Shown one piece after another: positions 12,071-25,853 of a stretch of DNA of 64,000 nt. The notes below the pieces were generated by a model. It was not told the DNA's origin and did not search any database. It saw only the letters and a program-made list of their open reading frames with translations. Source of the DNA: Campylorhamphus procurvoides (Eukaryota; Chordata; Aves; Passeriformes; Dendrocolaptidae); the NCBI GenBank assembly GCA_013396655.1, contig WBMV01005052.1:372001-436000 (forward strand), written 5' to 3'. Positions within the stretch are counted from its first letter, which is position 1. The number at the start of each line of letters is the position of its first letter. The position numbers were made by a program, and so were the translations under genes.

Positions 12071-15000
12071 TTAGCCCTGGCTGAAACAATTTAGGTTCCA
12101 TTTTTCTGAATGAATGGCAGCACCAAGTCACCATTATGGACTGATGTTATCATATTGCTTAAAATCAAAATACTCTAAGACACTAATCTTGCAAACATAC
12201 TTAGGGAGCTGTTTAGATAAAGAAGTGAGTGGTTCCAGGGAAGGTAATGCAGATGTAGAGCACATGCAGCTTTCAGGATTGCAGTTTAAATTTCTGGAGC
12301 TAAAACTAATAGGAAAAAACCACTTCCTGCAATACTGTAAAACCTTTTTTTTTTTTTGGGAACAAACAAAAATGCTACTGCTGTATTATACTGCTGTATT
12401 AGCTCACTGCTTGGGTGAGACTACAGATTTGTTATCAGTTTGCTCATCTAACTTAATATAAAAAATTTATTTTGAAGTTATCACAAGAGCAAGTTGGATT
12501 TTCAGGACTATTGCAAAAAGGAACAGATTATGCCTCAGTGAAGTAAGAGGGGAAAGTTCCAAGTTTATCTCCATCTTGGGCTTCAAACCCCAAGATTAAA
12601 TACAGATGGTCCTGAGAGCCAAATCATAATCCATATCATGGGAAGCAAGATTTCAGGCAGGAAAATTATAAAGATTTTTTTTTCCAAAATTGCTAAGAGT
12701 TTTCTTCAGGCTCAAAATAATTTGCATCTGCATTTTTAAAGGTTTTTTTTTTAAAACAAATCACGCAGTTAAATAAAGGGAAATTAATGTTTCGTGGTTC
12801 TAATGTAGAATTCAATGTGAGGTACAGGAAGAACCGAATGACCTTGTAACTAGAAATAAACAGCTGAGACAAGGAAGGATAACCAGGATTTACAGGGATC
12901 AACATTTAATGCATCAAAAATCTTCCTTTAAAGCTGTGTACGGTACACAAAAATGATTCATAGTCTTTCACAAGTATCTGCTTAGCAGATGCTTTTTAAC
13001 ATTAGTCCTGACTTTTTTCCCCTCTGTGAAAATCACAATTGAGTGTGTGAAAGGTAATACAATTACAGCAAAGATGCACTTCCTTTTATCCTGGTTTAAT
13101 ACATCCCAAATAAATTATCTAGGTTTTCAATTAGTTATTTTCAAAGCAGGACACTTTTAGTTCTTCAATTTGATTCTAGCCAACATTTATTTCTGTCAAG
13201 AAAGTATGTGACTTAGTGGCCTGCAGTTCTAATTCATAACATATTTAGTTATGTTCTCAAAGATACATATTTGCTTATTAGAAATAAATGTAATCTCAAA
13301 TTGCAATTTGCTAAAGTTAAATTAGTCTAAACATCTTGAAAAAGGTTGCATAGGTCAAAACACAAAGATAAATAAGTAAAGATGTACAAATATTATGTGT
13401 TCAAGAGTCTGGATTTTATTCTCTCCAATGTCAATTATTTATAGGTATTAATTTTAAGAAGGAACACTAGGTTCTAGCAGCAGTTAGTGGTAGGCCTATA
13501 AATGAGGCATCATTTCCACTATAAAAGCAAAAAACCCCCACCAACAAATAAAATCATTGATTTTTATTTTCTGATCAGTTCTTTAAAGTTATAACATAAA
13601 CAATATGTCCACATCTTTGCATCTTTTCTTTTCTTCACCTCCCTCCCCCTCCCCAAATTAATTTATTCACTGTCTGTCAGGGTCTCAGGATGAAGTCTTT
13701 TGTTTTGCTTTGTTTTATTTGAGACAGATGCATTACTTGGAATCAAAAACACTTTTCAAGTTTAGATGTAGAGTGCATACTATTTGCAAGAAACACTGTC
13801 AAAGTAGTTTGGGAACCCCTGTATAACTGCACTCACAGACAAGGACCCATCAGAGCACCACATCTGTTTTTTTAAAAAAAAAAAAAAATTAAAAAAAACT
13901 TTAAAAAGGGGCTAAAACCCCATAGGATTATTGTCAGGTTTGGGGGGGAAAAAAGCTATAAAATTTAGTGATTTTCTGATATTTCTGTGTTAATTTTCAT
14001 CACCAAACAAGCTACATAACAAAGTTCATCATCAGAGAAATTCAACAAAGCCTTGTGGAAGACACTTTTCAACATGGCTGCCATCTCCCCTTATTCTTTC
14101 CCAGTTGACCTCAGTGGGCTGTGATTTTGTAAATGGTATTTCTGTCTCTTTGTTCTTAATGGGATTCTCTTGTTTTCATCTCCTCACCAGTTAGGAGGTC
14201 ATCCTTCTCCCTGAGGGCATTTGGCTTTACTGTCATGGAGCACAATGGGCAATAGCCACCCTTCAAGCAATTCTCAGCAAGTTTCTCTGAAATACGAGAT
14301 TTGAGGGAACAGTGGTGGTGGTATTTCATAACTTTCAGTACAACTGGCAGAAGTAAATGTGACCACATCTATTAAATACTTCTCAGGAGTTCTCGCACAC
14401 CCTAGATTGACATGATAATGTAGGCAGGAAAGAGGAAGAAACTTGTTTTAAGTGTGTGCCTGAGTGACAGAAGGGAAAACTTAGGAATGTGTGTTAGAGG
14501 ATGGGGATTTAAGAGAGACAGGGCAAAGGCTGGCAGATGGGAGGGGAGAAAGCGGGGAAAGCGTGCATATTGCTTAACTGTGAGCAGCTACTCCCACCCA
14601 TTTTATCTCGAGGATCTTTGGAAGACACTAGTGTAACATATAACCAGAACTTGTGGCTGCCAAAGGCAAGAGTTAGCAAAATTTGTGTGGCACTGAAACA
14701 TTTTGGGACCTTCAGATATTTCACCCATCAAAGAGAAATACCAAGACCTAGTCGTGTAGTAGGAGTGAGCACCCATGCTCCAGCTCTCAAACTCCAAGGC
14801 AGCACCCTTATACAGTTGTGTCCTTACCATCAGTTTACACAGATATGAAGGCAGTCCCACAGACACTGAAATTCCACAATCATAATTCATCTGTCACTAT
14901 ATGGCATGTGTGGGAAAAAATTAAGGGGAAATGGATGTTCTAATTTAGTCTTTCTATAACTTAGAATTTGTAAAGCGAATTGCTCTCATGGCTCACAGGG

Positions 15001-18000
15001 TTTCCTTGTACCTGTTTGGGGGAATAAAGGACACATTCTGATTCAGGTTTTGTGTTTTCTTAATGATTTATCAAAATAGTGAAGTGTTTAAACTGAAAAC
15101 CAAAATCACTACTTATATTGAGATGTTATCACAATACCTCATATCTTTTTTCATTCATCAAGTCCCCTGACCAGGTTACCACTTTCACTGGAGTTCCGTA
15201 AGTTTCTCCCTTGATGCATAGTTTATGGTCTTGTACTTCCCCTTGGAAGCTTCTAAGGAAATTTTGGCTTGTGCACTGAAACGCCCAAAATGGCATCTTA
15301 CATACATCTCCAGGTCTTAGAGTTTGTGCTCCCCGACATACACAGCTCATTAACAATTTTTCCCTGTTCATTCTCTGTCAATGTTTTTGAAGGCAGTTTT
15401 ACAAGCAGTCATATTCCAAACATAATTGAAACTACCCTACAGTTCAAGGATGTGTCCCGATATCAGTGATAAATCGCATGACACCTCCGGTGCGCTCAGG
15501 AACACGATACGAAATGTGAAGTCGCTCTGCTCAATTTATTATCACATCACAATCCTCAAATGTTTCTTGGTGACATTAAGAGCACAGCCCTTCATTTTGT
15601 CTTATTCAGGTTTGCTCAGAGTGTGAATGTGACCCAAAGGGTTAGATCTGGTATCTCAGGTGAGCAAGTAAAGGATCAGTCAAGTCGAAATTAAGAAAGA
15701 GTTGTTCTCTGCCCTTGCTACTGTAAGGCCGGTTGACCATACTTGAGGGCAACAGAAAATTCCTTCCAGAGATTTCGGTGGAGGGGTGAACAGCCTTCAC
15801 TTTGCCACACAGCAAAACTGGGAGAAGGAAAGAGAGCTGGGAGGGTAGTGCAGGGGGAGAACAACCACTTGAAGAAGGAGAGAGCAAGGACTGTTTATGC
15901 CATCCTTGTCTGTGGAGCCACAGTTTTAGGACACCAGGTACTGGCTCACATTTAAAGCCTCTAGTCCTCCTACGTCCTGAATCTCACTCAAGAAAGGGAA
16001 GAAGCAGATGCAAGGACTGGAGTAGCTCTAGGCATGTAAGCACTGAAGACATTCACACAACAAGACATGCCAGGGATACTTAAATAATGGTGGCACCTGT
16101 CGAACAATGATTTTGTAAAATGACTTTGTAAGTCAGACACAATTCACTGTTAGGCCTTAATCCATAATATTTCAAAATTCTATGTCAGATGATGTTGTGT
16201 GTTTAGGCAGATTCCCAGTGGTTCCAGTACTTGTTATCCTGACCACAAAGGCAAGTAAGGTAAAAAACAGTTGCCTAATGTTTTCACAATTTATAGTGTG
16301 TTCAACATTCATTCAGTATACCCATCTTGTTCCTAATCCTAGAATAACCAGCTTTAAAACACAGTATTTTGCAGATTTTTACAACTTTATAACATCTGCA
16401 CCAAATATTGTGGAAACGTTTCAACCCAAGTTCCAAAATTACACATGATTTAATAACGGAGTTGTTTATGTTGGTTAAACAAGTCAGCTATTGAAAGCAG
16501 ATTCATGGAGGATAAACAGCTCTAGTATGTGAATTGTTTAGGTTTATTGAATTGTCTGTAAGTGTATTTAAATATAAGTTATTAAATTAGGTTACTAAGC
16601 TAGCTTAGCCTTACAGATCTATGTTTGGGGACCTTGTATAGCATTTGACGGCACAATGCTAAGCCACCTATTAGCATTTTCAAACTGACCTGTTTGAAGA
16701 GTAATTGGTGAACAGGAACAGCATCAACAGGGAATGTTAAACAGTTATTAATGTGTTTATCTGAGAAGTTTTCCTGTCTGTAAATACAATTCTTTTTGCG
16801 CTGCCAGTGATGACAATTGACTGTGATGAGCTGAAAGCTTTCATAACTATGGCTCCACTTAACAAAAGTGATCATATTTTTATGCTAATTTTTCATTACA
16901 GCTTAGATTTAATGGGTTTAGTACCAGAAAATTTACATGAGGTCCCAAAAGAAGTACAGTGTGATCCCTCTTTATGAACTAATTTATTTTCATGGCTCCT
17001 GATCCACGTAAACTGTTGCCTTTGCAATTTCAGTGTAGTTTTAAAAAGCCATGGTAAACTGCAGTTCCTGCTCCAGCATGCCAACAATCTAAAATATCAG
17101 AAATATAGTGGATAAAACACATAAAGACAAGATAGGACTAGTTAATATCACTAGTTAGTATCAACATCAATGACTTTTTTCTTATATGTTGTTCTTTTCA
17201 TGCACTTTTCTGCAAGTTGCTTCACTATAGACTAGTAAGCTTGTAGGCCATCTTTACAAAGCTTTACCATAAGACAAAAATTAAAGAGTAAATTAAACTG
17301 TGAAGGTGGGGATGAACGTGGGTGGGAGTGGAAGAGGAAAGAAAATTATGTACAGTCATTAGCAAAGCACGTCTCAGAGAATATGCAAGAAAGTAAATGT
17401 CATGTATTTGCTAAAGTACATTTCCACCTGTTCTCTATTCCCCATCCTCACATCCCCACACACACCTCCACATTCCTTCACCAGTACAGAGGAGAGCTTA
17501 ACTGTGTTAACATCAGGGTTGGGAATTTCCTTCCAGTGATCATTTGTCTGCGAGACAACATACTCCTTTGTCTTTCAGCAACACTTGGCTCAGTAACAGG
17601 AGAAAGTGACAAAATTTGGGTAAGAAGGCATCCAAGTTGTATAGTCCATAGAGCCACCTCCTCCCATTGCTCTCTGCCAGCCTCCTAGCAGATGTTATTC
17701 TGCAGGTATTGAGTGCCAGGATCCAACTGCTGCTCCTGTTAGAAAAAGCTGTTCAGCTCACCTGCTGGAGATAGGAGTTTTGCTATGACTAAGCAGCCAG
17801 TTCATGTTCTCAACCTTGAATAATCCAGTTTCTCCCCCTGGGTTAAAGGACCCAGGACCACAGCCGGCACAGATGCCTTACTGGATAATTGAGTCCTAAG
17901 CATGGCTAGACAGGAATTGCAGCCACCTGGTTTGCACACAGGCACAGCTTTTCCCCTGCCAGGGAGGCAGGCTCAGTGCGGGCTTCTGAGAAAACATCAT

Positions 18001-20016
18001 TTCATCAAGTGCCAAACACCCAGCAGTGGCACACACTTTCTTCTTTGTTCTCCACAACATAAAGACAATGGTCTGATTTCTGCCTTTCCAGAGGCAAGGC
18101 TAATTGTTTTTCAGTGATCCATAGAGCAGCAGCAAAGCAATGTCTTGAGAATAGATATTAGACAAAGTAAGAGCAAAGGGAGGCCATCAGCAGGCAGGGA
18201 GATTTGAGCAGTTCTGTCACAGAGCAACACTGAAGCCTAATGTGGCATGGCCACAACAAGCCATGTAAGTGGTGAACCAAGTCTGACACATGCTCATTAG
18301 AGTAATAAAAGTAGAACAATTACAAATAAACAGGTCTTAGATTAGTACCAGTAAAATTTTTGGCACTACAGTTTATCACAGCTCTTTCAACACCATTCAC
18401 AAGTTCTTGTTTAATACTGACTCACACAAAAGCGAGTCTTACCTTCAACTGATAACACAAATCCTTCTCCATAGTTCTTTCCCAGTTCCAACAAGACCTT
18501 GCAATAAATTATCAGACAGGGTGGGATCACAGTGTGACTGATGTTAGTCATGAGAAATCTGAAGTTTTTAGATAGGTTTAGTAGAATAGCAACAGAACAC
18601 AGCTGATGAATACAGTAACACAAATCATAAAGCCTTATTGTCAGTACTGGAAAAAAACTTTTATGTGACTAGCCCCACTTTAACAAAACATTAACTTTTT
18701 CCACAAGTGAAATATTGGGTGATTTGGTTGTTGGGAGAGGGTTGAGGTCTGATATGCCTGGTTAGTCTTTGGTGGGTAATTCATTTGGATCATGAACACC
18801 TAAACCAGATGTTTGTATTTAATAGGTCAGCGAGCCTCATAAGCAAGTCATTATTTAATAGTAGAATTGGGTATTTCAACATCTCCCTCTCCTTTTCCAC
18901 TACCAAGCAGACATAGTGTCACACACACATGCTTTTATCACTTGTGTGCAGCATACTGTAAGCATTCAATAGCTTTAAGGGTTGTATGTAGAAGACTGAT
19001 GTAATATTTTGCAGTTTATGAGAGCTCTAACTGTAGATTTATAGGATACAAAGGTTTAAGTATTCTGTATCTGGGACAGATTCAGAGGTGAAGCAAAAAA
19101 GAAAGTCATGTCTGGAATATAATACAAATGTGACACAAGTACATGTCACGTGTTAAGTCCTCCTGCAGCCTAATTTGAACCATGGCTTTATTCATTAAAT
19201 TGCATTCACAGCTAGATATTTTTACAAAGCTGTCAGCCTTTCCTTAATGTGAATATGGAAGTGAGTTTATTGGGGTAAGTCTGAGTTCCAGGTCTTTTTC
19301 TTCAAATGCTAATTTTCTTCACTGAATTATTTTGGATTTAGTCCAGTATAATAGGGTAGGGTTCGGCCCATCGTCATTTCAAAGATTCCAACATTTTCAA
19401 ACATTGGGTTGTAAATGAACCTGTGATATCCATAATTTATGAGGAAATATATTTACCAACTGAATTCAGATCTGTATACAAATAAGTAGAAAACAGTCAA
19501 GAAGTGTAAATTTGAAGCTTAACAAATACATCATTTTTTTCTCCATTCTTGAAGCTGTCAACTCACATTAAGTAAAGCAGAGTTTCCAAAGTGACAGGAC
19601 ATAATTTGGAGCCCAAATTGCTACAAAGCCAAAATAATCACTATTCTTAATACCAAATACCTTTATTTCCAATCACTATACATTAAAATGAAATTTTGAA
19701 TAGTATTGTTAATTGGAAAGCTATGTTTTATAGTACAGAATTTTAGAGTAGGATAATGTCTTGAAATTACATTTAGAGATGGGTTTAAAAATACAGGAAA
19801 CATCCATTAAGATGAAAGAACAGATCCTTTTAGATACATGAGTAAAATCAGATATTTAAATCCAGTAATAAAACTATAGTATATACAGTAACATAGTATC
19901 AATACATAGCTAAGCATTAAAACAAATTTTTAAGTGGAATATGGAATTAACTAATTAGAATCCCCAAGTTCACCTCTTGTTAAACACAAATGGCAACAAT
20001 GCTTCATTGTCCAATT

Positions 20017-20028
20017 CCCCCCCCCCCC
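20017..20028. repeat. C12 homopolymer
   Basis: Twelve consecutive C in a strongly AT-rich setting. Runs of C or G this long are much rarer than A or T runs in such DNA. It is a likely length-variable site. Confidence 0.9.
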
Positions 20029-22592
20029 GAGTAAGTTCTATTTTGAGTTGTTCAGAACTTTGCCATATTTCAATTGTTCATGCTGAACAATGCTGTTTGC
20101 TCACTTAGCCTGAGTTCTTCTACAGACTGTCATCTTAAATGGTTCCCCCATTTCTATGAATAATATTAAGATTAAAATGGGGTTGTCCATGTAAAAATGC
20201 TTTCAGCTGCCTCGTGAACGAAGTCCAGTATCTGCTGCTTGGAGCAGAAGTATGAATCTGTTCAGTAGGTTTCTCACTACAAAAATTTCTGTCAACTAAA
20301 ATGTTGACGGGGACAGCTCTGGAAAGCACACTGCTACATGCTCAGGACAGTCAGCTGAAGCCTGGCAGCTGATTTCTCCAAGGATCCTCTGGGCCTTGAG
20401 CATGCCTTGTCTCCACACAGCTCCTGTGTGCTAGCCAAGGGGCAGAGCTGACAGTGCTCCTGGTTCTCACCCACCTCTTGCACCATATTATGTTCTTCTT
20501 AAAATGGCAACTTCTGAAGTTCTGCTGAGCTGAAGAAAATCTTAGCTGTCAAGAATTTTAAGAGAAGGTTTCCAGCACTCACTATCATAATGAAAAGCCT
20601 GAAAACATGGGGTAACTACATATTGAAATCTCTAAAAAGGATTTGAAAATAAATTCAACAACCAAAAATCTAATAAAAAGAACAACAGAAGTTTGTTTTT
20701 TTGTTTTTAAAACAGTCTTATGACTGCAAAGGCAGTTTCACGATTTGTTGTGGTCTGACTCCTGATTTTTTAAATGCTTGCGGCTGAGAATACTGGAAAT
20801 ATGTACGTGTTTCCCTGAGAGAAGTGCTGCAAATAATGGAGTAGTTTTGTCATTCAGTTAGTCCAGAAGTGAAGACAGAAAATCAGTTTCTATCCATCAG
20901 GCATGCCATTCACATTGGTGTCCTGGCAGGAAAGAAAGAAACAATCCGATCCAAGAGGAAAGAGAGAAAAGGAAACAAAAGGCATGTGTTGAGAGAGGTC
21001 AGAAGCTGGGTGTCTAGACCAGAGTAGAAGGAAGTAGAAATGAGCATGTCTATAGCCAGTGTTGAAATTTCTCCCTTCAGAAATCTGAGAAGAAAAGCAG
21101 CAGTTCTGAGTCCCTCTGTAGTGCAGTGAAACCACTACTGTGAAAACCACTGCTAAAATGTGTGGCTTAACACTGGGTAATAGCCAACCACTGCAACCAT
21201 GGACAACTTGGATGGCTGAGGTCTTTGCTGAGTTCTGAAATTTCCAGTCTTCTTGTTGACCCTGCCGTCATTCAGAAGCATTCCTTCCCCTCCGCCTTCC
21301 CTCAGTTTCCCATATTAAAGAAAACCATACAAAATGGAACACAGAAAAACAAAAATCCCTCCCAAGAGTGAAAATAGTATTAAGGTTGTTAGAAATCTGC
21401 TCTTTGTACATGATCCTTATGGCAGTCTCTAATGACACTATTGTCCATTTCTTCCACAGTCTCCCTCCTGTGATTATGGAGCAGAGAACAGCTACTGCAT
21501 GGCTTGCTGTTCTATATTTTTTCTCAGACTAATGTATCAAATACAGGACAAGTATTTATTCTTGGTCTTTGAATTCAGTCCTACTGTTAGTACTAGCAGA
21601 ACACTTCACAAATAAGGATGATTTTCCTGAAGAAGTTCTCTTCCCATTTCTTACAGCTAGTGCTGGGACTGGCAGCAGGTAGCTGTGAGAAAGTTAATTA
21701 AAGGTATTTGACCATCTATGAGTGAAGAATTCTGTGACAGAGATAAGGGCCAATTCAATATTGGAGTGTTTTTCAGTTACTTGTAGTATTAATATTGTCC
21801 TTTATCTTCTTAAAAACCTCTGTTTTATTCACTAACACCTTCCATCTTCTGTAAAAACATATCAAGTGTTCCCACAAGCAGACCAATGCACTAAATCAGG
21901 TGAGCAAAGCTCTGCAGATGTAACGCTAGCTCCCGCTCTTGGGATTTCTTTTTGCAGGTTATGTTGGTACCATGACTTCTGGCTCTGAGCCCAGCCATGT
22001 AGGGAGGTGTTGCCTCCCACCGTCCCCTCCAGAAGGATGTCATCAAGGTGACCCCTCAAGATCCAAGCATTTGGTGAAATGCAAGGACAGAAAACTGCCA
22101 GATGAAAATAGTCCAGACAGAGCTGGACTAACAGTTGGATCTTGCCTTCACTGCCTTCTGTGCAATCATCATGCAATTGAAGAACATCATAACAAGTAGG
22201 TTGAATTAATATTATGTAGGCAATTTAACCCCAGCAATTGTTCACTCCTCAGTGCTTGACTTGGGAAGTTAGCATTCCTGTAGAGTAGTTTTCTGGATGT
22301 AACAATCTTTACTTATCTGACAATATGTTTCATGCTTCATTTGCCAGAAATGTTATGAGGTTTGAGTCAACACATTAGGAGCATGTCTCTGTTTTCAGTG
22401 GCGAAAGGCCAACTTTTAATTTCACTTATCTGCCACTGGCTAAACTGTGTCATTTCCTAAACATTTCTTAATTTTTAAATAAACACCTAACCAGTATTGC
22501 AATATACTAAAACACAGTGTTCAAATGACTATATGGGGGAACAGAAATATGTAGGTTGTGTTATATATGGGGGGAACTCTAAGTTTCTACAC

Positions 22593-22608
22593 TTTTTTTT
22601 TTTTTTTT
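22593..22608. repeat. T16 homopolymer before GCAG
   Basis: Sixteen T followed directly by GCAG. This has the shape of a strong 3' splice site (polypyrimidine tract plus AG), but stops appear soon downstream in the plus frames I checked, so I read it as a plain homopolymer. Confidence 0.8.
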
Positions 22609-23440
22609 GCAGCATAGGTTGAAATTTTTTATATATATTTCCTCCTGTTTCATTTTAAATGTTATTTTGGATTTGGTTCTATTTTGCTTTGAGCAGGATT
22701 CCGTATAATTTGCTTTACAATTTTGCATTCATGATATACAATATTACAGAATAAAACAGCAGTGCAAACTACAAGGTAGCTTTGGGTATTCCTAGAAATA
22801 CAGGTAGCATGGATTAACAAGATTTGCCTGTGCTTAATAAAACGTTTGGCTAAAGACAGATTATAATGTTAAGGAGTCAGATGATTTTACTTTTTCTGCA
22901 GAACAGTGGATTAAAAAGCACTGTCCGTCAGCAGAGGCTATCACGTTCATTACCTGTGTATGCTACCAGTGTTCCCTTGTAACGCAACTCTTTATTTTTA
23001 GGAGAAAAGCTCCTCTAAACTATTACTTTTTTCTTTCTTTTTCTGTGAATTCCCTGCAATATTGAGATTTTATTGTCATCAGTGCCCATTTGCTCACAAC
23101 AGTAGAATCTCTGTTTGACAGATGCAGTTATAGTAAATTAACCATTTTAGAGGAACAGGGGACAGTTTTGATGAGAAGAAGACTAAGAATTAAATGTAAT
23201 CTGTCACCACACTGTAAATGCAAATCAGATTGTAAATGTAATCTGTAAACAGAATTTGTTTGAAATACCTAGGAAATGCTACTGCTAAAAATACCCCAGA
23301 TTTATACTGAGGATTTTAGTATTCACCTGAATGTTATACCTTCAAGAAATGGACTTTTCCTTCTCCATTGCTGAAGTGCTGGTTCAGTACTGACTTTGCC
23401 ATCATCACCCAAGCAGACTTCACACCCAGAAGTCATTCCC

Positions 23441-23491
23441 AATTAAAAAAAACCCAACCAATAAACAAAAAAAAAACCCAAAAAACAAAAC
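23441..23491. repeat. A/C-rich low-complexity tract
   Basis: Runs of A broken by CCC and CC on the plus strand. Composition is like the tracts at 5228, 34994 and 59975. Confidence 0.8.
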
Positions 23492-25571
23492 AGGCTTATT
23501 TCACTTTTTCTAAGCTGAGCTTTTAATTAATTTTAATACTTTTAGATTAATTCTTAATTAAATATTCAATTACTTTAAAAAATCTTAATTCATCACAAAT
23601 ATTGAATAGCTTTAAGGTAGATCCTCTTCTGCTGTAAAAAAGAAAAGGGACCACTGCTATGAGAAATATATAGCCATTGAAAATAACTGGAGCGATTGTC
23701 TTTTATTATGCAGCATGGTAGGTAGCTTAAAGCTACTGGACTTTAAGACAATAATAAAAGTATCCAAGATGGCAAATAATCGTAATAAGTGATGTCAGCA
23801 ATTCTCCATGACCTTCTTCTTTTATAGCTTTTTATTTGAAATACATTAATGAAAGAACCCATAAATCAATGTTTCTATATTGAAAAGTCCATTTTGTATT
23901 TCCATTGAAATTTCCATTTCACCTTTTTATATATCTGCTGAATTAGTTCAGACATAGACCTAATGTTTCCATGCTATGGGAGAGAAACAATTCACTTTAA
24001 ATATCCATTACAAATATTTTTAGGTTCTATTTAAAGCCCTAAGGAAATGTATATGATATGCACTTGAGCACCAAATTAACTCATTAAGATAAGCACAATT
24101 TTGTTAGTGTTAAATCAATTTATAGTAAAAGCCTGTTTTCTTGTGCTGATAATTTATGGAAAGATTTGACTGTTATAGCTCCCAGCAAATCCTTACTAGC
24201 GTGTCTGTAATCTTACTATGCTGGAAGTATTACAGATAGCAAAAAAATATGCTTAGGCATCATTTTTAGAGAATGCGCTGTACCTTAAGGCATTGTGGAA
24301 TCTTCATCCTCAAGAATATAATTTTTCACTTTAGGGAACTTCCAAAACAGTACATGAAGTGGGCTCTCTCTTGCCTTATGGAGTGCTCTCCTGTAATGGT
24401 GCAGTGTGAACTTTCCACTGAGAGGAAAACAGGGTAACACAGAGATGAATCGGGGAAAAGACTGTATTAAAAGGATGGCATCTTTTAGAAACTGTATCAC
24501 AATTAATTCTACTAACTAGGATAATCCCAATTCTGCAGCAGTTCACACTGGATATGGAATGAGTGTTTTCTGAACTAGGTACCAGATGGATTTTTTACTT
24601 TTACAAGCTGTGTTATCAGTGCCTACAAATCAGTGTAACTCCTTTTGCACAAACCTACAGTTCCATGGCAATATAAAACAATTATGTCTGAATTATCATG
24701 GTCCAGGCTTCAACTCCACTCCTGTCCCTCTCCCAGTCATCCTTGCCAAAGCTGTGTAGCTGAGAAATGCCAGAAAGACCCATTCTAGGTGGCTGACTTG
24801 CTGAAAACAACTCCACTACAAACTGTTGATGCAGAGCTCCTGAACTACTCCTTTGTTCAAGCATTTGGGCAACCCGGTGTGGCCTAAGGAAGGGGGAATA
24901 CCAGATTAGCAAGGGCAGCCTGGATATCAGTCAGCTCAAGCCACTGTGAGACTGCACCTTTGACATATGACACTGAAACTTATCAGCTGACAAGCCTAAA
25001 TTGTGTTGGTTTTATTGAAATTAACCTTTCCACAGTAAGAATGGAGCAGTTTTCCAGGTAAGAGATTTTCAAATAACACATGATTTGTCTAGAAAACACT
25101 GAGATTGTGGTAGCTGAGATAGAGTAGCAAGATAGATGCAACAGATCTCTTCACTGAAATTTGATAATGGAAAACCCTAACTCCAGAGTCAAGATTCCCT
25201 GTAGAAGTTTAACGAAAAAAATCCAAAACAACAAATCTCCCCAAAAAACTCTATCACAGACTTCTTCACTGCACACATGTGCAGCAGACATGTGGATTAA
25301 TTGCTGAGGCTGCAGTTACAGTCTGCTTTGTAGTACGATCATGAGGAACATGATATGTGACTGTATCTACCCCGGCGAGTTGTGCATCCCAACATGAACC
25401 GATCTGGAAAGTGAAACAGCCAGTGCCAAGGACCTGACTTTCAAATTGTCTGTGCTTGGGAGGATGGGGTGTTGATTCAGATGAGCTCTAGTCTGGCCAT
25501 GTGGAACAAATGCCTGTGAGTGGAGGGGCTTATTAGTTGAGCTCCTGAAGCACATTTTCCAACTTGACTTA

Positions 25572-25853
25572 GAATCACAGAATCATAGAATTAATCAGGT
25601 GGGAAAAGACCTCAGAGATCATCAAGTCCAACCAGTGATCCAACCATCACACTTACTAGACCATGGCACTAAGTGCCACATCCAGTCTCGCCTTAAAAAC
25701 CTCCAGGGACAATCAACCACCTCCCTGGGCAGCCTATTCCAATTCCTGATTACTCTCTCCATAAAAACTTTCTTCCTAATATCTAACCTAACCCCTGTCC
25801 CTCTTGTCCTACTTCTGGTTGCCTGGGAGAAGAGACCAACCCCTTCCTGGCTT
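25572..25853 (-). mobile_element. CR1 LINE, 5'-truncated, minus strand
   Basis: CR1 is the dominant non-LTR retrotransposon of birds. It encodes an endonuclease and reverse transcriptase in ORF2 and typically inserts as 5'-truncated copies. The 3' end lies at 25572, where the reverse complement shows two tandem terminal octamers (ATTCTATG, ATTCTGTG). It is preceded by the family's 'GGTTGGACTTGATGATCTCTG' region. Further in, the minus strand encodes a C-terminal ORF2 remnant with [10 protein letters not shown] (typically [10 protein letters not shown]). The 5' truncation lies near 25853, where similarity to the family stops; this boundary is by eye. The frame past the motif is degraded, so the copy is dead. 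No target-site duplication is seen, as is usual for CR1. Confidence 0.92.

Larger units (their letters stand above)
12071..25571. other. Long AT-rich stretch, no gene seen
   Basis: No gene can be supported in these 13.5 kb. Frames are 118 codons or shorter with no recognisable protein. Landmarks are an A15 run at 13874-13888, a pyrimidine-rich tract at 13638-13654, a CpG-dense patch at 15458-15524, a C12 run at 20017-20028, an exon-like open stretch at 21959-22196 and a T16 run followed by GCAG at 22593-22612. There is also an A/C-rich tract at 23441-23491 and an AT-rich block with repeated TAATTA-type words at 23520-23590. A somewhat GC-richer patch lies at 20330-20480 and I cannot classify it. 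Confidence 0.65.

Noticed and set aside
16801..16850. GTGATGA and CTGA words suggesting a C/D-box snoRNA
   Set aside because: Spacing is too short, there is no terminal stem and no paired C'/D' boxes.
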